Below, piece after piece: positions 35,531 to 43,121 of a stretch of DNA of 64,000 nt; positions within the stretch are counted from its first letter, which is position 1; each line of letters begins with the position of its first letter. Made by a program: the position numbers and the translations under genes. Below the pieces are notes generated by a model. The model made no database searches. It was not told where the DNA came from and saw nothing but the letters and a program-made list of their open reading frames with translations. Origin of the DNA: Robiginitomaculum sp. (lineage in GTDB: Bacteria > Pseudomonadota > Alphaproteobacteria > Caulobacterales > Maricaulaceae). Location of the stretch: positions 1-64,000 of the forward strand of contig JAESQN010000001.1 in assembly GCA_016765135.1 (NCBI GenBank). The letters are read 5' to 3'.

Positions 35531-35671
35531 CTATTTCTCGAACGTATCGGCGACATCAACAGTGACATCTTGACGATCTAAATGCTTGGCGTCAGACCCG
35601 CGCAACAACCAAATGTTTGCGCCGATTAGAACCAGTACCAATGTTATGACACCCCAACCTGATTTCTTCAT
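35531..35671 (-). CDS. Small single-span membrane protein (46 residues)
   Basis: ATG 35671 is preceded by AAGGA at a spacing of seven bases; the frame runs 46 codons to TAG 35531-35533. Predicted product: short basic start MKKSGWG, one hydrophobic span (VITLVLVLIGANIWLLRG) and an acidic tail (DVTVDVADTFEK). Four bases separate its stop from the ATG of the next gene, so it is the first gene of an operon with the large exported protein and xerD. Small, conserved-looking membrane peptides of this kind are easily missed. Function unknown. Confidence 0.7.
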   Translation of the reverse strand: MKKSGWGVITLVLVLIGANIWLLRGSDAKHLDRQDVTVDVADTFEK

Positions 35672-35792
35672 AAAATATCCTTTTTGTGCTTCTCAAAGAT
35701 TTACATTGAGAATGTGGCAAATTCCAGACATAGTGTGTATAAATATGGTAATAATTTCTGAACTTAATGCAGAGAGATAAAGGATAGGTAAA

Positions 35793-36347
35793 ATGTGCGC
35801 TGACATAGCTGCACTTAATGAAAGATCGATTGCATTGGTCGGGCTTATGGGCGTGGGTAAAACCACGATCGGACGGCGATTGGCCAAGCGGCTTGGCATG
35901 CCATTTTTCGATTCTGACGAAGAAATTGAGAAAGCCAGTGGGCGCAGTGTCAAAGGTTATTTCCAAAGTCACGGCGAAGAGGCATTTCGCGTAGGGGAAC
36001 GCCGTGTTATCACCCGCCTGCTCAGTGGTGGCCCAATCATATTGGGAACGGGCGGCGGCGCATTTATTCCGGACGAAACCCGTAAAATTTTAAACGCCAA
36101 CAGTCTTACCATATGGTTGAAAGCCGACTTTCAGACCAATATGGAACGGGTCAACCGCCAACGTGACAAGCGCCCGCTTCTGGATGTAGATGACCCCGAA
36201 GCCACTATGCGGGCCTTGGCAGATGCCCGTTACCCGATCTATGCCAAAGCTCATGTGCATGTTAAAGCCGGGGCATGTTCTCACGGGACAACGGTCGGAC
36301 GTGTGATGAACGCTATTGAAAAGTATGTGGAGGCAATAGATGCGTGA
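35793..36347 (+). CDS. aroK: Shikimate kinase
   Basis: 184 residues. P-loop LVGLMGVGKTTIGRRLA, shikimate site FFDSDEEIE, GEEAFRVGERRV, GTGGGAF and a lid region with R-DKRPLL. Phosphorylates shikimate in the common aromatic pathway. First gene of the conserved aroK-aroB pair; its stop overlaps the aroB start by eight bases. Confidence 0.96.
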   Translation: MCADIAALNERSIALVGLMGVGKTTIGRRLAKRLGMPFFDSDEEIEKASGRSVKGYFQSHGEEAFRVGERRVITRLLSGGPIILGTGGGAFIPDETRKILNANSLTIWLKADFQTNMERVNRQRDKRPLLDVDDPEATMRALADARYPIYAKAHVHVKAGACSHGTTVGRVMNAIEKYVEAIDA

Positions 36348-37464
36348 AGGCACTGGGGCTAAATACGAAACCATTACCGTAGACTTGGCAGAACGTTCCT
36401 ACCCTATTCACATAGGCGGCGGCCTCTTGGCCAGTGCTGGCGAGCGATTGGCGCAACATATTGGGGGTGGGCGCACCGCAATCATTACGGACGATACGGT
36501 CGCGAACCTGCATTTAAAATCTCTGTTGTCCGGCCTGGGCGACAAACAAATCGAAACGATTATACTGCCGCCTGGCGAAGCGACAAAAAGTTTTGATGTC
36601 CTGCAAAATGTGCTGGATCAATTGCTACGGGCTAATTTTACCAGAGGCGACACATTGATAGCATTTGGCGGCGGTGTCATCGGTGATTTAACCGGGTTTG
36701 TCGCTAGTATCTTAAAACGCGGCTGTAATTTCGTGCAAATCCCGACCACCCTGCTAGCCCAGGTCGATAGCTCGGTTGGCGGTAAAACTGCCATCAATAC
36801 CGGGGCCGGGAAAAACCTGGTGGGCCAGTTCTACCAACCTAAATGCGTGCTGATTGATACGGATATTTTGGACACATTGGACATGCGGCAAATGCGGGCC
36901 GGGTATGCGGAAGTTTTGAAATATGCGCTTATAAATGACCCGGTGTTTTTCGACTGGTTGGACGACAATGCGAGCGCAATATTGACCCATGACCAATCTG
37001 CTTTGCGCGCCGCAATCGCAACGTCGTGTACCGCCAAAGCGGCTATTGTCAAACGCGACGAATTTGAGCGCGGCGAACGGGCATTGCTTAATCTTGGCCA
37101 TACATTCGGCCATGCGTTGGAAGCGGCGGCCGGGTTTGATGGCTCGCTTTTGCACGGTGAAGCCGTCAGCGCCGGCATGTTAATGGCGTTTGAATACTCT
37201 GAAGTTTTGGGCCTGTGTCCGGGTACAGATGTGGAGCGCCTGCGCACCCATTTGGTGTCCAACAACATGCCAATATTGAGCGACCTGCCAAAAATTGTTA
37301 AAGCAAACCCCGCCGCATTATTTGCCTATATGGGCCGCGACAAGAAGAATACCGGGGCAGATATAAATCTGATTTTGGCGCACGGTATCGGCAAAGCTTT
37401 TATACACCGCGCAGCCGATAAATCCTCACTACTTGAATTTTTAAAGAAAGCTTGTCTGTCCTGA
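36340..37464 (+). CDS. aroB: 3-dehydroquinate synthase
   Basis: 374 residues. NAD site (GGGVIGDLTGFVAS, PTTLLAQVDSSVGGKTAIN), zinc ligands Glu in GYAEVLKYALI and His in NLGHTFGHALE and HGEAVSAGM. Converts DAHP to 3-dehydroquinate. Coupled to aroK upstream and, via TGATG, to the CorC-like gene downstream; aroK-aroB-corC order is common in alphaproteobacteria. Confidence 0.97.
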   Translation: MREGTGAKYETITVDLAERSYPIHIGGGLLASAGERLAQHIGGGRTAIITDDTVANLHLKSLLSGLGDKQIETIILPPGEATKSFDVLQNVLDQLLRANFTRGDTLIAFGGGVIGDLTGFVASILKRGCNFVQIPTTLLAQVDSSVGGKTAINTGAGKNLVGQFYQPKCVLIDTDILDTLDMRQMRAGYAEVLKYALINDPVFFDWLDDNASAILTHDQSALRAAIATSCTAKAAIVKRDEFERGERALLNLGHTFGHALEAAAGFDGSLLHGEAVSAGMLMAFEYSEVLGLCPGTDVERLRTHLVSNNMPILSDLPKIVKANPAALFAYMGRDKKNTGADINLILAHGIGKAFIHRAADKSSLLEFLKKACLS

Positions 37465-38744
37465 TGACCGAAATTTTCACACCTGAAACTATTATTACAC
37501 TGGCGGCTATTTTGGCTCTTATTGTTTTTTCAGGGTTTTTCTCCGGCTCCGAAACCGCCCTGACCGCCGCATCACGGTCGCGCATTCATGCCCGCGCCAA
37601 GGACGGCAGCAAGGGCGCGGTGGTTGTCGCAAAACTGCTGGAGAGCCGTGAGCGGTTGATCGGGGCATTATTGCTTGGCAATAATTTGGTCAATATTTTG
37701 GCTTCCGCGCTTATGACCGGGTTAATGTTATCTTTGTTTGGGGATGTGGGCGTGGTCTATGCGACCGTTGTTATGACGCTTTTGGTGCTAATATTCGCTG
37801 AGGTTTTGCCTAAAACCTATGCCATCACCAGGCCGGACGAAGCGGCTATAACGGTGGCGCGCCCGGTAAGCCTTGTGGTGTTGTTGTTCGCGCCAATCGT
37901 CAGTGCTATCCAGGTTTTGGTCAATGGGGTTTTGCGCTTGTTTGGGGTTAAATCCGATGTTGGTTCGTGGACAATGGCCGACGAAATACGCGGTGCGGTC
38001 AACCTGCACACCCATGAGGGCCGCGTCGACAAAAGTGAGCGCGACCAAATTTTAGGCGTCCTAAATATCGGAGACCTTAGCGTCGAAGAGGTGATGATCC
38101 ACCGTAAAAACCTGGTGATGATTGACGCAAATCTGGAGCCTGAAAAAATCGTCAAACAAGTGCTTGATAGCGGCCATTCGCGCCTGCCTTTGTGGCGGGG
38201 CGAAAAAGACAATGTTACCGGTATTTTGCACGCCAAAGATCTGCTGGGGGCTTTGGCGGACACTGGTGGGAAGATGAACGGATTGAATATAGACAAACTC
38301 CTGCGCGCGCCGTGGTTTGTCCCCGAAACTACGTCGGTTCTCACCCAGCTCAGGATGTTTCAACAAAGGCGGGCGCATTTTGCTTTGGTAGTAGACGAAT
38401 ATGGCGCGCTCATGGGCGTGGTAACGTTGGAAGACATTATCGAAGAAATCGTCGGCGACATTCAAGACGAATTTGACGAAGAGGTTGAGGGCGTTAAACT
38501 CGCCAAAGACGGCTCGGTAATAGTAGCGGGCGATGTCCCGGTACGCGATCTAAACCGGGCCAGAGATTGGGGTTTGCCAGATGCCGATGCCGTCACCATA
38601 GCTGGTCTAATTATCCACGAAACCCAAACCATCCCCGACGTAGGTCAGGAATTTAGTTTTCATGGCCACCGCTTTGAAATAATAGCCAAACAAAAAAACC
38701 AGATTACATCGGTAAAAGTGAGGAAGGTTGGAGAACCGGGTTAA
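37464..38744 (+). CDS. HlyC/CorC (CNNM) family membrane transporter protein
   Basis: 426 residues from ATG 37464, which overlaps the aroB stop. An N-terminal DUF21/CNNM membrane domain (SGFFSGSETALTAASRSRI, three or four helices to about 175) precedes a CBS-domain pair (VEEVMIHRKNLVMID to LVVDEYGALMGVVTLEDIIEEIVGDI) and a C-terminal CorC/HlyC domain (VAGDVPVRDLNRA). Such proteins are linked to Mg2+/Co2+ efflux. Convergent with bolA, overlapping by four bases. Confidence 0.92.
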   Translation: MTEIFTPETIITLAAILALIVFSGFFSGSETALTAASRSRIHARAKDGSKGAVVVAKLLESRERLIGALLLGNNLVNILASALMTGLMLSLFGDVGVVYATVVMTLLVLIFAEVLPKTYAITRPDEAAITVARPVSLVVLLFAPIVSAIQVLVNGVLRLFGVKSDVGSWTMADEIRGAVNLHTHEGRVDKSERDQILGVLNIGDLSVEEVMIHRKNLVMIDANLEPEKIVKQVLDSGHSRLPLWRGEKDNVTGILHAKDLLGALADTGGKMNGLNIDKLLRAPWFVPETTSVLTQLRMFQQRRAHFALVVDEYGALMGVVTLEDIIEEIVGDIQDEFDEEVEGVKLAKDGSVIVAGDVPVRDLNRARDWGLPDADAVTIAGLIIHETQTIPDVGQEFSFHGHRFEIIAKQKNQITSVKVRKVGEPG

Positions 38745-39034
38745 CCGACAACCACCTCAAGCCTGAGCGCATGCACCCGTTCTATCATCAAGTCTGCCAG
38801 CACGTCCATTACGGCGCGGTGGCGGGCCAGGCGGTTCATCGGGGTTAGGGTTTCTGATGCGATTATTACGTGAAAATGGCTCTCGCCGCTTCCCGGTTTT
38901 TGGCCATATTTAGCTGCATGGGCCTCGGCACCTGCGTGGCCAGCGTGTTTATGGCTTTCGTCGATTACATCCAACTGTGTTGGGTTGAAAGCTTTTTCAA
39001 GTTTTTCCTTGATTGATGCTGCGATAAGTCCCAT
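38741..39034 (-). CDS. BolA family protein
   Basis: 97 residues. Class-II KH-like fold with IKEKLEKAF-PTQLDVIDESHKHAGH at the start and SHFHVIIASE, RHRAVMDVLADLM and VHALRLEV later; the conserved His pair acts as iron-sulfur ligand with monothiol glutaredoxins. Roles in iron-sulfur trafficking and stress morphology. Located between corC and the J-domain gene, an arrangement often seen in alphaproteobacteria. Confidence 0.92.
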   Translation of the reverse strand: MGLIAASIKEKLEKAFNPTQLDVIDESHKHAGHAGAEAHAAKYGQKPGSGESHFHVIIASETLTPMNRLARHRAVMDVLADLMIERVHALRLEVVVG

Positions 39035-39098
39035 TTTGGCTTGCCTTTTTTAACGCGCTTTTTGGGCGCCAGAAATAATTAAGAGATGAGTTTAGAGT

Positions 39099-39710
39099 AT
39101 GAGCGACGGATTTAAATACCGCATGAAGGGTATGGATATCAGAATTAAGCCGCCGGGCAAGAAATTAAAACCGGAGGATATGCCGTGCGAGTGGGCCGGA
39201 TGTGTGTCCAAAGGCGGCTGTAAGGCCCCCAAAAGCCCTGACCGCTTGCGCGAATATTATTATTTCTGCCCGGCACATGCCCGTGAGTATAACAAAAACT
39301 GGAACTTTTTCTCAGATATGAGCGACGAGGACATCACCAAATGGCAGATCGGTGCCCGCCACGGACACCGCCCCACATGGGATGTGCGCAAAAACACGTC
39401 AGACCGCGCCAAAGTGCGCCGCAAAGCCAAAGCAGGTGCGGCGGACTTCGCTGATGATTACAATATTTTCGGCGACGGGGCGGAAACACCCACCGAAGCA
39501 CCACGTCGGCGTCTTTCCAAATTACAGATCAAAGCCCTTAACGATTTGGGTCTCGACGAGTTTTCCGGGCCTAAAATGGTGCGCGAACGCTATACCCAAT
39601 TGGTCAAGCAACTCCACCCGGATGCAAATGGCGGCGACCGCACCACAGAAGCCTCTTTCCAACGGGTTGTAAAGGCCTATAAGGTTTTGAAAACAACCAA
39701 ACTGGCATAA
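39099..39710 (+). CDS. J-domain protein with N-terminal Cys-rich region
   Basis: 203 residues. The J domain is at the C-terminus (about 145-200), with the HPD loop in LVKQLHPDANGGDR, needed to stimulate Hsp70 ATPase. The N-terminal half is basic and has Cys at CEWAGC and CKAP plus FCPAHAREY, a possible metal site, and conserved NWNFFSDMSD and GHRPTW. A recognised alphaproteobacterial DnaJ variant placed just before cobS (three bases between), suggesting it assists assembly of CobS/CobT. Confidence 0.88.
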   Translation: MSDGFKYRMKGMDIRIKPPGKKLKPEDMPCEWAGCVSKGGCKAPKSPDRLREYYYFCPAHAREYNKNWNFFSDMSDEDITKWQIGARHGHRPTWDVRKNTSDRAKVRRKAKAGAADFADDYNIFGDGAETPTEAPRRRLSKLQIKALNDLGLDEFSGPKMVRERYTQLVKQLHPDANGGDRTTEASFQRVVKAYKVLKTTKLA

Positions 39711-39713
39711 TTT

Positions 39714-40697
39714 ATGAGTGACATTTTTCCAATATTTAAACCCGATACTGAAGTGTCGGCAAAAAAACTTTTTGGCGTCGATTTTGATGCCAAAATCCCG
39801 GCATTTTCCAAACCGGGTGAACACACCCCGCCCGTGGACACGGCTTATCGGTTCGATCCGGAAACGACACGCGCGCTGTTGGCGGGCTTTGTTTATAACC
39901 GCCGGGTCATGGTGCAGGGCTATCACGGTACGGGTAAATCCACTCATATCGAACAAGTGGCGGCGCGGCTAAATTGGCCATTGATCCGCATCAATCTTGA
40001 TAGCCATATTTCGCGGATTGATCTGATCGGCAAGGATGCCATTGTCCTAAAAGACGGCAAGCAAAGAACTGAATTTCGTGAGGGACTATTGCCCTGGGCT
40101 TTGCAAAATCCCGTGGCTTTGGTGTTTGATGAATATGATGCAGGCAGGCCAGATGTTATGTTTGTTATTCAAAGGATTTTGGAGGCTGATGGCCGCCTGA
40201 CTTTGCTAGATCAAAACCGGGTTATTACCCCGCACAGTGCATTTCGCTTGTTCTCGACCACCAACACGGTAGGGCTTGGCGATACCACGGGGCTTTATCA
40301 CGGCACCCAACAAATTAACCAAGGCCAAATGGACAGATGGCAAATTGTCACTACGCTTAATTATCTGGCCCACGACGAAGAAGCGGCCATAGTGCTGGCC
40401 CGCTCACCGAGTTATGATAACGCCGAAGGTCGCGACATCATCGCTAAAATGGTACGGGTCGCTGATATGACAAGAAATGCGTTCATGGCCGGAGATATCT
40501 CCACGCTGATGTCGCCGCGCACCGTCATGAACTGGGCTGAAAACGCCCGTATATTCGGCGGCGATCTGGCGCTGGGTTTTCGCATGACCTTCCTAAACAA
40601 ATGCGACGAGCTGGAACGCCCAGCGATTGCCGAGTTTTACCAACGGGCTTTTGGGGAAGATCTGCCAGAAAGTAGCGCTACGGTTATGGTGGCTTAG
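39714..40697 (+). CDS. cobS: AAA+ ATPase, CobS (cobaltochelatase subunit type)
   Basis: 327 residues, MoxR-like AAA+. Walker [14 protein letters not shown], Walker [11 protein letters not shown], sensor and arginine region [12 protein letters not shown] and MDRWQI. CobS with CobT forms the chaperone ring of the aerobic cobaltochelatase CobNST. No cobN or other cobalamin gene is visible here, and this dnaJ-cobS-cobT cluster is retained in many alphaproteobacteria, so a wider chaperone role is possible. CobT follows after a palindromic repeat pair. Confidence 0.92.
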   Translation: MSDIFPIFKPDTEVSAKKLFGVDFDAKIPAFSKPGEHTPPVDTAYRFDPETTRALLAGFVYNRRVMVQGYHGTGKSTHIEQVAARLNWPLIRINLDSHISRIDLIGKDAIVLKDGKQRTEFREGLLPWALQNPVALVFDEYDAGRPDVMFVIQRILEADGRLTLLDQNRVITPHSAFRLFSTTNTVGLGDTTGLYHGTQQINQGQMDRWQIVTTLNYLAHDEEAAIVLARSPSYDNAEGRDIIAKMVRVADMTRNAFMAGDISTLMSPRTVMNWAENARIFGGDLALGFRMTFLNKCDELERPAIAEFYQRAFGEDLPESSATVMVA

Positions 40698-40731
40698 TTT
40701 GTGGTGCGGGTTCACACATATTATTTTATTT

Positions 40732-40834
40732 CCGCTCGTTCCCGACCTCGATCGGGAATCCAGCGTATAAAGAGTGCGCCAAAAGCGCACACATTTTTGT
40801 TTAACTGGATACCCGCTTTCGCGGGTATGAGCGG
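40732..40834. repeat. Second palindrome family (CCGCTC-hairpin-CCAG), inverted pair between cobS and cobT
   Basis: Unit 1 (40732-40763): CCGCTC, a hairpin with TTCCCGA and TCGGGAA-type arms, ATCCAG. Unit 2 (40805-40834) is the same in reverse orientation with stem ATACCCGC/GCGGGTAT around a TTTC/GAAA loop. Between them GTGCGC-CAAAA-GCGCAC (40774-40790) folds as a third hairpin followed by ATTTTTGTTT. The pair ends eight bases before the cobT ATG. Motif type resembles widely dispersed ATTCCCGC...GCGGGAAT repeats (for instance dRS3 in Neisseria). Confidence 0.88.
40774..40799 (+). terminator. Terminator-like hairpin in the cobS-cobT gap
   Basis: Six-base perfect stem GTGCGC/GCGCAC with a CAAAA loop, followed by ACATTTTTGT. 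It lies inside the inverted repeat pair. It may end or attenuate the dnaJ-cobS message before cobT. Confidence 0.5.
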
Positions 40835-40842
40835 TATTGAAA

Positions 40843-42678
40843 ATGACCACTAACCCCACCCCCATAGATACTTACAAACGCGCTTTGTCCACCGCTACCC
40901 GTGCGCTGTCTGGGGTAAAGGATGTTGAGATTGAGTTTGGGGGTGAGGTTGGTGTCGTTTCCAGACGGAATGACGAAACCCAGATCGTTTTGCCTGTGCC
41001 GCCCTCTAAGCCTACCAAAAAAGCCATAGCTAAATCTCGGGGTGAGGCGGATGCTTTGGCGCTAAGGCTGGCGCTGCACGACACGGATGTTTACGCTAAA
41101 AATCTGCCAAATCCTGGCCCAGCCCATGCGATTTATGAAGCATTGGAGCAGGCACGGATTGAGGCATTGGGGGCGCGGGTTTTGGACGGGGTTGGCGATA
41201 ATTTGCACGCCGCACAGGACGCACGCGCCCGGCGGCGCGGTTATCACCGGGACGACCTGACCCAAAAAGACGCACCGTTGGCCGAAGCTATTGGGGTGTT
41301 GGCCCGCGAAGTGTTTAGTGGTCGCCCTGCGCCCAAGGGGGCCAAAGGATTGATGGCCGCGTGGCGGGATTATATTTTGGAGACGGGCGGGGCGGAGCTG
41401 GAAAAGCTCTCGGATAATCTCGCAGATCAAGCGGCGTTTTCGCAAGCGGCTCAAGATCTGCTGCGTGCCTTTGATATGGGCGAGGAGTTGTCCAATTCTG
41501 ACCCGCAAGCGGACGAGGATGAGGAAGCACGGGACGGCGAAGACCAAAACCCCAATAACGCCCAAGACGACGGGCAAGAACAAGAGCCCGGTGCGGCGCA
41601 ATTGGCAAAGGCTGATGCTCTGGATGATGATGAGGCTACGGATTTTGTTGATGGGGATGATTTTGAGGGTGAGGGCAGTGAGGGCGACCAGATACCGGAT
41701 CCGTCCGAGCGGCGGCTGGATTTATCTAACATGCCAGCCCCCTATTATGTGTTCACCACTGCCCACGACGAAGTGATCAAGGCCGAAGATTTGTGCGAAC
41801 TTGACGAGTTGGAGCGCTTGCGTACTTATCTTGATGGGCATATGAAAAACTTGACCTCGGTGATTGCGCGCCTGGCCAACCGTTTGCAACGCCGTTTGAT
41901 GGCTCAACAACAAAGATCGTGGAGCTTTGATCTGGAGGAGGGCCTGCTTGATACGGCACGCCTGACTCGTGTCATCACTGACCCCATGCAACCTTTGAGC
42001 TTCAAGCAAGAAAAGCAGACGGAATTTCGCGACACGGTGGTCTCTATCCTTTTGGACAATTCCGGCTCCATGCGCGGCAGGCCCATTATGATGGCTGCCG
42101 TGTGCGCCGATGTATTGGCAAGGACTTTGGAGCGCTGTGCGGTCAAATGCGAAATTCTTGGTTTTACCACCCGCGCCTGGAAAGGCGGAACCTCGTTCCA
42201 AGACTGGCTGGCGGCGGATAAACCTGCGAACCCTGGACGGCTCAATGATCTGCGCCATATTATTTATAAATCCGCCGACATGCCGTGGCGGCGGGCCAAA
42301 AACAATCTCGGCCTGATGATGCGCGAAGGGCTTCTCAAGGAAAATATAGACGGAGAGGCGCTGGAGTGGGCTTACGCCCGCCTGATGGCCCGGCCCGAAC
42401 AGCGGCGTATTCTCATGGTAATTTCCGACGGTGCCCCCGTGGACGATGCCACCCAATCGCGCAACAAGTCCGGCATTTTGGAACAGCACCTGCACACAGT
42501 TATCGATAAAATCGAAAACCGCTCCGAGGTTGAACTCATCGCCATTGGTATAAACCATGATGTAACAAGATGGTATAGCCGCGCAGTAACCATCACCGAC
42601 ATAGAAGAACTGGGCGGGGCTATGACAGAAAAACTGGCGGAGTTGTTTGAAGAAAAATCGAAGAGGCGGGGAGGGTAG
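40843..42678 (+). CDS. cobT: CobT-type protein with VWA domain (cobaltochelatase subunit type)
   Basis: 611 residues from ATG 40843 (the frame also allows a TTG two codons earlier). N-terminal CobT domain (about 1-215), a very acidic linker (about 220-285, [16 protein letters not shown] and [18 protein letters not shown]), then a C-terminal VWA domain with the MIDAS motif in [11 protein letters not shown] and a later FTTRAWKGG and [10 protein letters not shown]. Partner of CobS in a two-tier ring. The ribosome site is poor, since the repeat abuts the start, so expression relative to cobS may be reduced. Confidence 0.92.
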   Translation: MTTNPTPIDTYKRALSTATRALSGVKDVEIEFGGEVGVVSRRNDETQIVLPVPPSKPTKKAIAKSRGEADALALRLALHDTDVYAKNLPNPGPAHAIYEALEQARIEALGARVLDGVGDNLHAAQDARARRRGYHRDDLTQKDAPLAEAIGVLAREVFSGRPAPKGAKGLMAAWRDYILETGGAELEKLSDNLADQAAFSQAAQDLLRAFDMGEELSNSDPQADEDEEARDGEDQNPNNAQDDGQEQEPGAAQLAKADALDDDEATDFVDGDDFEGEGSEGDQIPDPSERRLDLSNMPAPYYVFTTAHDEVIKAEDLCELDELERLRTYLDGHMKNLTSVIARLANRLQRRLMAQQQRSWSFDLEEGLLDTARLTRVITDPMQPLSFKQEKQTEFRDTVVSILLDNSGSMRGRPIMMAAVCADVLARTLERCAVKCEILGFTTRAWKGGTSFQDWLAADKPANPGRLNDLRHIIYKSADMPWRRAKNNLGLMMREGLLKENIDGEALEWAYARLMARPEQRRILMVISDGAPVDDATQSRNKSGILEQHLHTVIDKIENRSEVELIAIGINHDVTRWYSRAVTITDIEELGGAMTEKLAELFEEKSKRRGG

Positions 42679-42828
42679 AACTCTCCTTCCCCTGTTTTTC
42701 ACGGGGGAAGTGGGCGCCTCTTGGCGCTCGATGGGGGGCAATCTCTCGTCTTGCATCAGAGTGACGTTGTTCCCCCCATCGCCTCCGCAAGAGCTCCGGC
42801 ACTTCCTCCGTGAAAAACAGGGGAAGGA
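42679..42828. repeat. Double-hairpin palindromic repeat pair (copies 7 and 8)
   Basis: Copy 7 (42679-42737, reverse) and copy 8 (42770-42828, forward). The outer arms are a near-perfect inverted repeat starting CTCCTTCCCCTGTTTTTCAC. Copy 7 has inner hairpin GGCGCC-TCTT-GGCGCT. Copy 8 has CTCCGC-AAGA-GCTCCGG, nearly identical to copy 4. The pair sits between cobT and the peptide-export operon and could act as the cobT transcript end. Confidence 0.88.
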
Positions 42829-42881
42829 GATTGTTCGTTTTCTCTCTTTGCATTTGTACCAAACCCTCATAAACTCCCGCC

Positions 42882-43121
42882 ATGAACGATAAAAAACAAA
42901 CACCGCTCTTTCGCGAAGAAGCCATTCGCCACCGTACCCGTGCTTTGTTCGGAGATGTGGTGTTGGCGGCGCCCTTAAGCACATGGATAATAACCGGGTT
43001 ATTGCTGGCTATCATTGCGGGGGTTTTGGCCTTTGGTATTTTTGCCGAAGTGCGCGTAGACGGTGAAAACATACCCATATGGCGCTGGATATTTGGCCCC
43101 AAAAACATGGTGTCTTCGTGA
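42882..43121 (+). CDS. HlyD-like N-terminal stub, small membrane protein
   Basis: 79 residues. The segment LFREEAIRHRTRALFGDVVL and the single span (TWIITGLLLAIIAGVLAFGIF, about 35-56) followed by AEVRVDGENI match only the N-terminal anchor of HlyD/RaxA/CvaA-type membrane fusion proteins used with C39-peptidase exporters. The lipoyl and barrel domains are absent, and the gene ends in WIFGPKNMVSS. No frame continues the adaptor downstream, so this is a short form rather than a simple frameshift. Overlaps the exporter gene by four bases (GTGA). Probably anchors or regulates the transporter. Confidence 0.7.
   Translation: MNDKKQTPLFREEAIRHRTRALFGDVVLAAPLSTWIITGLLLAIIAGVLAFGIFAEVRVDGENIPIWRWIFGPKNMVSS

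Noticed and set aside
39714-42678. cobS/cobT as proof of a local cobalamin synthesis operon
   Set aside because: No cobN or other cob genes nearby; the dnaJ-cobS-cobT cluster is kept in many alphaproteobacteria regardless.
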